Shown here: one piece after another, positions 5,614-7,879 of the stretch
Layout of the letters: every line of letters begins with the position of its first letter
How positions within the stretch are numbered: the first letter of the stretch is position 1
Source: Elusimicrobiota bacterium
GTDB taxonomy: Bacteria > Elusimicrobiota > Endomicrobiia > Endomicrobiales > Endomicrobiaceae
Direction: 5' to 3'
DNA: 7,879 bases
NCBI GenBank assembly: GCA_031256695.1
Contig: JAIRQB010000170.1
Coordinates: forward strand, 1 to 7,879
Translations under genes and position numbers: made by a program
Notes under the pieces: generated by a model
What the model was told of the DNA's origin: nothing
What the model saw: the letters and a program-made list of their open reading frames with translations, nothing else
The model's database searches: none

Positions 5614-7119
5614 CTATCTTGGACCCAGCGGCAAGCCGATATAATACCAAGCGAGCAGAAGCGCAGACCACACTATAAAGAAGCATATAGAATAAGGCAG
5701 CATATTGGCAATCACTGTTCCTAAACCGCTGTCTTTCTTATAGACGCTTACATAACTGATTATAATAGGCATATAGGGAAACAGAGGGCTGATTGGATTT
5801 GTAATAGAGTCGCCGATACGGTAAGCCATCTGAGTTAAAGCGGGGTCATATCCTAAAAGCAAAAACATCGGAACGAAAATAGGCGCGATAATTGCCCATT
5901 TTGCCGAAGCAGAGCCTATAAACAGATTTATAAAAGCAGACAACACAATAAATCCAATAAATAGACCGCCACCCGTAAAACCGATTGCTTTAAGAACATT
6001 AGCGCCTTTGATTGCAAGTATTATGCCTAAATTGCTGTAAGTAAAAAGCGCCAAAAATTGAGCGGCGAAAAAGGCAATCAAAATATAAGGTCCCATTGTG
6101 CTTAAAGCCTCGCCCATCATTCTGACAGCATCTTTATCCCTTTTTATAGCGCCTGTGATTTTCCCATAGACAAGACCGGGTATTAAAAACATCACAGTTA
6201 TTATAGGTATAGTGCCTTTCATAAGAGGGGCATTGACGCCTAAAATAGAATTTGTTTTAGGGTCGGCTAAAAAAGGACTTGCGCCCAAGCATAAAACAAC
6301 TATCAAAACAATATAGGCTACAAAAGAAATGCCCGCCCATTTTAAGCCTTTCAGTTCAAGTTCGCTTGAAGTGATTTTGGATTTCTTCTCTTGCTCAAAA
6401 ACATCGTTTTCAAAACGCGGCGCTATGACTTTTTCTGTAATTATTGTGCCTGCTATTGTCAAAATGAAAGTGGAAGCCACAATAAAATAATAATTCATAG
6501 CGGGAGTCGCCATATAAGTTGGGTCTATAAGTTGAGCCGCTGGTATAGTAAAACCTGCGGCTAAAACATCTGATAGCCCTATCATTATATTTGCGGCAAA
6601 ACCTGCGGCTACTCCGCCGTAAGAGGCAAAAAGCCCTATTAAAGGATGCCTTCCCACGCTTAAAAATACAAGGGCAGAAAGAGGCGGCAAAACTATGAAG
6701 CCGGCATCGCCTGCCACATTTGAGATTAACCCTATAAAAATCACAACAGGCGTCACTATCATTTTAGGGATATTAGAGACTGCGCGATGCAAAGCGGCGT
6801 CCATTAAGCCTGATTTTTCAGCCACGCCTACGCCAATCATTACCACAATCACCAAAGCCAAAGGCGGAAAGTTTTGAAAATTCAAAACAATAGAACTCAA
6901 ATACCTTTGCAATTCGGCTTTATTGATTAGATTTACAGCATTGACTATAGAGCCGTCTTTTGGGTGAATTGCTGAAACTCCAAAATAACCCGCTATGCCT
7001 GAAATAAGCACTACTGCCACGCAAAACAGGAAAAAGATTGAAATAGGGTCTAGCATCCTATTTCCTGCCTGTTCAATGCCGTTTAGAAATCTGTAAATAA
7101 GACCTCTGTTTTCTTCCAT
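5614..7119 (-). CDS. abgT: AbgT-family transporter (p-aminobenzoyl-glutamate transporter family)
   Basis: A 501-residue inner-membrane carrier, close to the E. coli AbgT length (508). It has a short cytoplasmic start (RGLIYRFLNGIEQAGNRMLDP) followed by many hydrophobic segments. Typical AbgT regions are visible: LDPISIFFLFCV, the NFPPLALVIVVMIGVGVAEKSG block, NVAGDAGFIVLPPLSA, GVAAGFAANIMIGLSDVLAAG, and near the end GSASAKWAIIAPIFVPMF and the DSITNPISPLFPYMPII loop. Family members import p-aminobenzoyl-glutamate, and some have been reported to export sulfonamides; substrate here is unknown. I chose the ATG at 7119 because AAAGGAG lies 6 nt upstream; an ATG at 7137 opens the same frame but has no ribosome site, and the ATG at 7125 abuts the Shine-Dalgarno. 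The gene has its own likely promoter and an intrinsic terminator. The M20D amidohydrolase beyond the island is a natural metabolic partner, as in abgABT. Confidence 0.93.
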   Translation of the reverse strand: MEENRGLIYRFLNGIEQAGNRMLDPISIFFLFCVAVVLISGIAGYFGVSAIHPKDGSIVNAVNLINKAELQRYLSSIVLNFQNFPPLALVIVVMIGVGVAEKSGLMDAALHRAVSNIPKMIVTPVVIFIGLISNVAGDAGFIVLPPLSALVFLSVGRHPLIGLFASYGGVAAGFAANIMIGLSDVLAAGFTIPAAQLIDPTYMATPAMNYYFIVASTFILTIAGTIITEKVIAPRFENDVFEQEKKSKITSSELELKGLKWAGISFVAYIVLIVVLCLGASPFLADPKTNSILGVNAPLMKGTIPIITVMFLIPGLVYGKITGAIKRDKDAVRMMGEALSTMGPYILIAFFAAQFLALFTYSNLGIILAIKGANVLKAIGFTGGGLFIGFIVLSAFINLFIGSASAKWAIIAPIFVPMFLLLGYDPALTQMAYRIGDSITNPISPLFPYMPIIISYVSVYKKDSGLGTVIANMLPYSICFFIVWSALLLAWYYIGLPLGPR

Positions 7120-7160
7120 TGTCATCTCCTTTATCATCTCATATATTTCAAAAGCCGTCT

Positions 7161-7180
7161 TTTTGCCTTATTCGGCAAAA
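7161..7180 (-). promoter_or_regulatory. Inverted repeat in the abgT leader
   Basis: TTTTGCC (7161-7167) and GGCAAAA (7174-7180) form a perfect 7-bp inverted repeat with a 6-nt spacer, about 40 nt upstream of the abgT start and downstream of the candidate -10. A smaller one, TAGCG/CGCTA, is at 7194-7208. Either could be an operator or an mRNA hairpin; no T run follows on the minus strand, so it is not a terminator. Function is unknown. Confidence 0.4.
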
Positions 7181-7215
7181 GAACTTTTGACATTAGCGGT
7201 TTTCGCTATTTTTCT

Positions 7216-7221
7216 ATTATA
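7216..7221 (-). promoter_or_regulatory. Candidate -10 element for abgT
   Basis: The minus strand reads TATAAT exactly, about 97 nt upstream of the abgT start, within an AT-rich stretch. The -35 region at the right distance (about 7239-7245) reads AGAGAG-like and matches TTGACA poorly, and there is no TG extension, so an activator may be needed. A start near 7209 would give a leader of about 90 nt containing the inverted repeat at 7161-7180. Confidence 0.5.
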
Positions 7222-7261
7222 TTGCCTTTAAATAATCGCTCTCTGCTATACTGTTTCGTTG

Positions 7262-7340
7262 CGCTATGCGTTTGCGCAGCGCGCCTGCCTCTATCCAAAT
7301 CGCTCACGCTATGCGTTTGCGCCGCGCTATGTGTTTGCGC
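7262..7340. repeat. Three copies of a 16-bp GC-rich unit between the aspartate kinase and abgT genes
   Basis: The unit CGCTATGCGTTTGCGC occurs at 7262-7277 and 7307-7322 exactly, and at 7325-7340 with one change (CGCTATGTGTTTGCGC). Starts are 45 and 18 bp apart. Each unit has GCGC near both ends, and the last one runs into the perfect palindrome TTTGCGCAAA (7334-7343), so transcripts could fold. The cluster is far richer in GC than its surroundings and lies entirely in the 3' flank of the kinase gene. It resembles a dispersed intergenic repeat. The plus-strand ORF across it is just the translated repeat (RYAF-like units). Confidence 0.8.
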
Positions 7341-7350
7341 AAAATAACTT

Positions 7351-7879
7351 TTATTTCTTTCCTAATTTAAAACCTTTGTGCAATTCCTCAACAGCCTTTG
7401 CCGTATCGCTTTCGTCAATAATGCAGGATATTTTTATTTCGCTCGTTGAAATCATCTCTATATTGATTCCTTTATTTGAAAGTATTTTAAACATCTGAGC
7501 GGCAACGCCGGGGTTGCTTTTCATTCCCACTCCTATAATTGAAACTTTAGCCACGCATTCATCGCATATAACATTTGAGGCTTTAACTTCAGCGGCTATT
7601 TTTTCAAGAGTGTTTTGAGTCTTTTTCATATCGTTTTTTGCCACAGTAAAAGAAATATCATTTTTCTTATCTACCGCCGCGCTTTGAACTATCATATCCA
7701 CATTCACTCCGATTTCAGCAAGACGCCCGAAAATATCAGCCGCTATGCCCGGTATGTCGGGCAAATCTATAATAGTGACTTTTACCTGATTTTTGTCAAA
7801 AGAAATGCCGGAAATTAACAACTCTTCCATTTTTTTTCTCCCTTTAAACTTTGAAATATATTCTTCGCTTGCAATTATT
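7351..7879 (-). CDS. lysC: Aspartate kinase, 3' part (C-terminal ACT domains); 5' end beyond the window
   Basis: The frame is open to the window edge, so this is the last 176 codons of a longer gene. Upstream of the internal ATG at 7830 it still reads IIASEEYISKFKGRKK, which fits the linker after the kinase catalytic domain (family pattern GTLI...), then ISGISFDKNQVKVTI, which begins the first ACT domain. Two ACT repeats follow: VTIIDLPDIPGIAADIFGRL and VSIIGVGMKSNPGVAAQMF, the second continuing NIEMISTSEIKISCII. These bind lysine and/or threonine and give feedback control. The enzyme phosphorylates aspartate, the first step to lysine, methionine, threonine and diaminopimelate. The ATG at 7830 has AAGGGAG 7 nt upstream, so a separate regulatory (beta) subunit from an internal start, as known for Bacillus subtilis and Corynebacterium aspartokinases, is possible. 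The gene symbol is by family (also called ask); paralogues cannot be told apart. Confidence 0.93.
   Translation of the reverse strand, partial: IIASEEYISKFKGRKKMEELLISGISFDKNQVKVTIIDLPDIPGIAADIFGRLAEIGVNVDMIVQSAAVDKKNDISFTVAKNDMKKTQNTLEKIAAEVKASNVICDECVAKVSIIGVGMKSNPGVAAQMFKILSNKGINIEMISTSEIKISCIIDESDTAKAVEELHKGFKLGKK
7823..7843 (-). promoter_or_regulatory. Candidate internal translation start within the aspartate kinase gene
   Basis: On the minus strand AAAGGGAG precedes an A-rich spacer and the in-frame ATG at 7830, which opens MEELLISGIS just before the ACT domains. This is the point where two-subunit aspartokinases begin their beta subunit. The Shine-Dalgarno is good but could be chance, since it also encodes FKGRKK of the linker. 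Confidence 0.4.

Noticed and set aside
7187..7220. Plus-strand TTGACA (7187-7192) with TATTAT (7215-7220)
   Set aside because: The spacer is 22 nt, too long, and no plus-strand gene follows.
7262..7340. CRISPR array or tandem repeat
   Set aside because: Only three short units with unequal spacing (45 and 18 bp) and no cas genes.
7259..7498. Plus-strand ORF of 79 codons with repeated RYAF-like units
   Set aside because: It is a translation of the 16-bp intergenic repeat plus the antisense of the aspartate kinase 3' end; no ribosome site and no recognisable protein.

Overview
All supported genes in this window lie on the minus strand, so transcription runs from high to low coordinates. The DNA is AT-rich. 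The genes have ordinary bacterial starts (AGGAG-type Shine-Dalgarno sequences; ATG, some GTG or TTG) and closely packed operon-like spacing. Low GC with frequent GCG/GCC alanine codons and several decayed restriction-modification (R-M) genes would fit a host-associated bacterium, for example an Elusimicrobiota/Endomicrobium-like lineage. That is only a guess, because there is no rRNA or other marker gene here.

Right side (7879 to about 5534), housekeeping and transport: the 3' part of an aspartate kinase gene, cut by the window edge; a 213-base intergenic stretch with a three-copy GC-rich repeat and a likely -10 element; an AbgT-family transporter; and a strong intrinsic terminator.

Middle (about 5530 to 1242), a layered R-M/accessory island. 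In transcription order it holds: a 5'-truncated remnant of an unrecognised gene; a D12-class adenine methyltransferase broken by two opposite frameshifts; a J-domain coiled-coil protein overlapping a stand-alone HIRAN-domain protein; a second methyltransferase gene with its whole catalytic core deleted; and an apparently intact type II R-M pair, a small PD-(D/E)xK-like endonuclease followed 2 nt later by a beta-class amino-methyltransferase. At least three R-M episodes are therefore stacked in about 4.3 kb, with only the last apparently functional.

Left side (1190 to 15): an M20D amidohydrolase. AbgT carriers and M20D amidohydrolases work together (import, then hydrolysis, of N-acyl or aminobenzoyl amino acids), so the island appears to sit between two functionally linked genes.

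Most interesting are the J-domain/HIRAN two-gene cassette inside the R-M graveyard, the cleanly excised methyltransferase, and the doubly frameshifted D12 methyltransferase with one break in an A8 tract.
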